The translations under genes and the position numbers were made by a program. From NCBI GenBank assembly GCA_018715025.1, contig DVMK01000218.1, positions 1 to 32,313 of the forward strand: a stretch of 32,313 bases of DNA, in the 5' to 3' direction. The notes under the pieces are model-generated. The model was not told the DNA's origin, ran no database searches, and saw nothing but the letters and a program-made list of their open reading frames with translations. Positions 31,794 to 32,313 of the stretch are shown in pieces (within the stretch, counting starts at the first letter, position 1; every line of letters begins with the position of its first letter). The DNA is from Candidatus Caccousia avistercoris (lineage in GTDB: Bacteria > Bacillota > Clostridia > Oscillospirales > Acutalibacteraceae).

Positions 31794-32313
31794 ATGATGA
31801 AATGGATTCCCTTGGCGATGTCAGTAGGACAAATAGCTGCCGTTGTGCTGTGCGTGGCGGCTGCTGCGGTTATTTTCCTGGTGATCTGGATGGTGTCCTC
31901 GTACAATAAGCTGGTAAAGCTTTCTTCCCGGGTAGACAACAGCTGGGCCCAGGTGGACGTGCAGCTGAAACGCCGGTTTGACCTTATTCCGAACCTGGTG
32001 GAGACGGTCAAAGGGTATGCCTCCCATGAAAAGGCGCTCTTTGAAGAAATCACCCGGCTCCGCGGCGAGGCCATGAACGCCGGTACGCCGGAGGAAGCCT
32101 CCCGCAGCAACGCCAGGCTGAACCAGGCCATGACGAATTTCTTTGCCGTTATGGAAAATTACCCCGAGGTGAAAGCCAGCGCCAGCTTTACAAGCCTGCA
32201 GAACCAGCTTTCAGACTTGGAAAGCAAGGTGGCTATTTCCCGCCAGTTTTACAACGATACGGTGATGCGGTACAACGAGGCCATCCAGCGCATTCCGGCC
32301 AGCTTCCTTGCGG
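31794..32313 (+). CDS. lemA: LemA family protein (C-terminus beyond the window)
   Basis: The 173 codons in view encode a LemA protein: one N-terminal membrane helix (IAAVVLCVAAAAVIFLVIW), a short cytosolic start, then the extracellular-type helical bundle with NSWAQVDVQLKRRFDLIPNL, the family hallmark, YASHEKALFEEI and NDTVMRYNEAIQRIPASFLA at the window edge. LemA proteins are membrane-anchored and of uncertain function, often next to TPM/repeat-domain or M48 peptidase genes. Four consecutive in-frame ATG codons (31788-31799) follow AAGGAGG; the third is 8 bases away and is taken as start. The gene is incomplete; only about ten to fifteen residues should be missing. Confidence 0.88.
   Translation, partial: MMKWIPLAMSVGQIAAVVLCVAAAAVIFLVIWMVSSYNKLVKLSSRVDNSWAQVDVQLKRRFDLIPNLVETVKGYASHEKALFEEITRLRGEAMNAGTPEEASRSNARLNQAMTNFFAVMENYPEVKASASFTSLQNQLSDLESKVAISRQFYNDTVMRYNEAIQRIPASFLA

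Noticed and set aside
31631-31909. Coding frame through the lemA leader repeats
   Set aside because: No ribosome site; it overlaps lemA in another frame and is Arg/Ala/Gly/Pro-rich as expected of GC-rich repeats.

Overview
The window reads as chromosomal DNA of a GC-rich, low-oxygen Gram-positive bacterium of the class Clostridia, most likely an Oscillospiraceae/Ruminococcaceae-type gut anaerobe. The grounds are clean sigma-A promoters in AT-rich gaps between GC-rich genes, strong AGGAGG ribosome sites with frequent GTG and TTG starts, a SigH-like sigma factor, Rex, TepA next to an FtsK/SpoIIIE translocase, RqcH and a manganese riboswitch. The species cannot be named from sequence alone. No phage, insertion sequence, CRISPR array or rRNA gene is visible; the only tRNA-related element is a degenerate tRNA-like segment in a leader.

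Layout. 1-220: start of a minus-strand mntP manganese exporter with a complete yybP-ykoY Mn2+ riboswitch, expression-platform terminator and sigma-A promoter. 241-5848: two MATE transporters, a zinc-ribbon protein, an sdpR-sdpI pair and a family-4 uracil-DNA glycosylase. 5902-12650 (minus): a sugar-nucleotide operon, wbpD-wbpE-wbpA-wbpB-wbpI plus a GT4 glycosyltransferase. This is the full enzyme set for UDP-2,3-diacetamido-2,3-dideoxy-D-mannuronic acid, a sugar known from O-antigens and some Gram-positive secondary cell-wall polymers. 12760-15032 (plus): a divergent ArnB-like sugar aminotransferase and an esterase. 15145-19876 (minus): housekeeping genes rqcH, a SAM methyltransferase, a Nif3-like protein, trmK, a DUF1858 redox protein and a double zinc-ribbon protein; the last is preceded by a structured leader containing the tRNA-like segment. 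20143-22463: a SigH-like sigma factor facing away from comM. 22541-27022 (minus): tepA, uppP and ftsK. 27303-31324 (plus): aconitase, isocitrate dehydrogenase and the redox repressor Rex. 31466-end: lemA behind a long, very GC-rich leader with hairpins and tandem repeats.

How the parts relate. The wbp block plus GT4 and the divergent aminotransferase suggest a surface glycan, although no flippase, polymerase or ligase is in view; UppP nearby recycles the lipid carrier such glycans use. Aconitase and isocitrate dehydrogenase form the oxidative half-TCA branch to 2-oxoglutarate, and Rex beside them ties it to NADH/NAD+. RqcH and TrmK belong to translation and its quality control. The least explained pieces are non-coding: the tRNA-like leader at 19909-20038, the lemA leader at 31495-31787, and the hairpin chain at 25125-25295.
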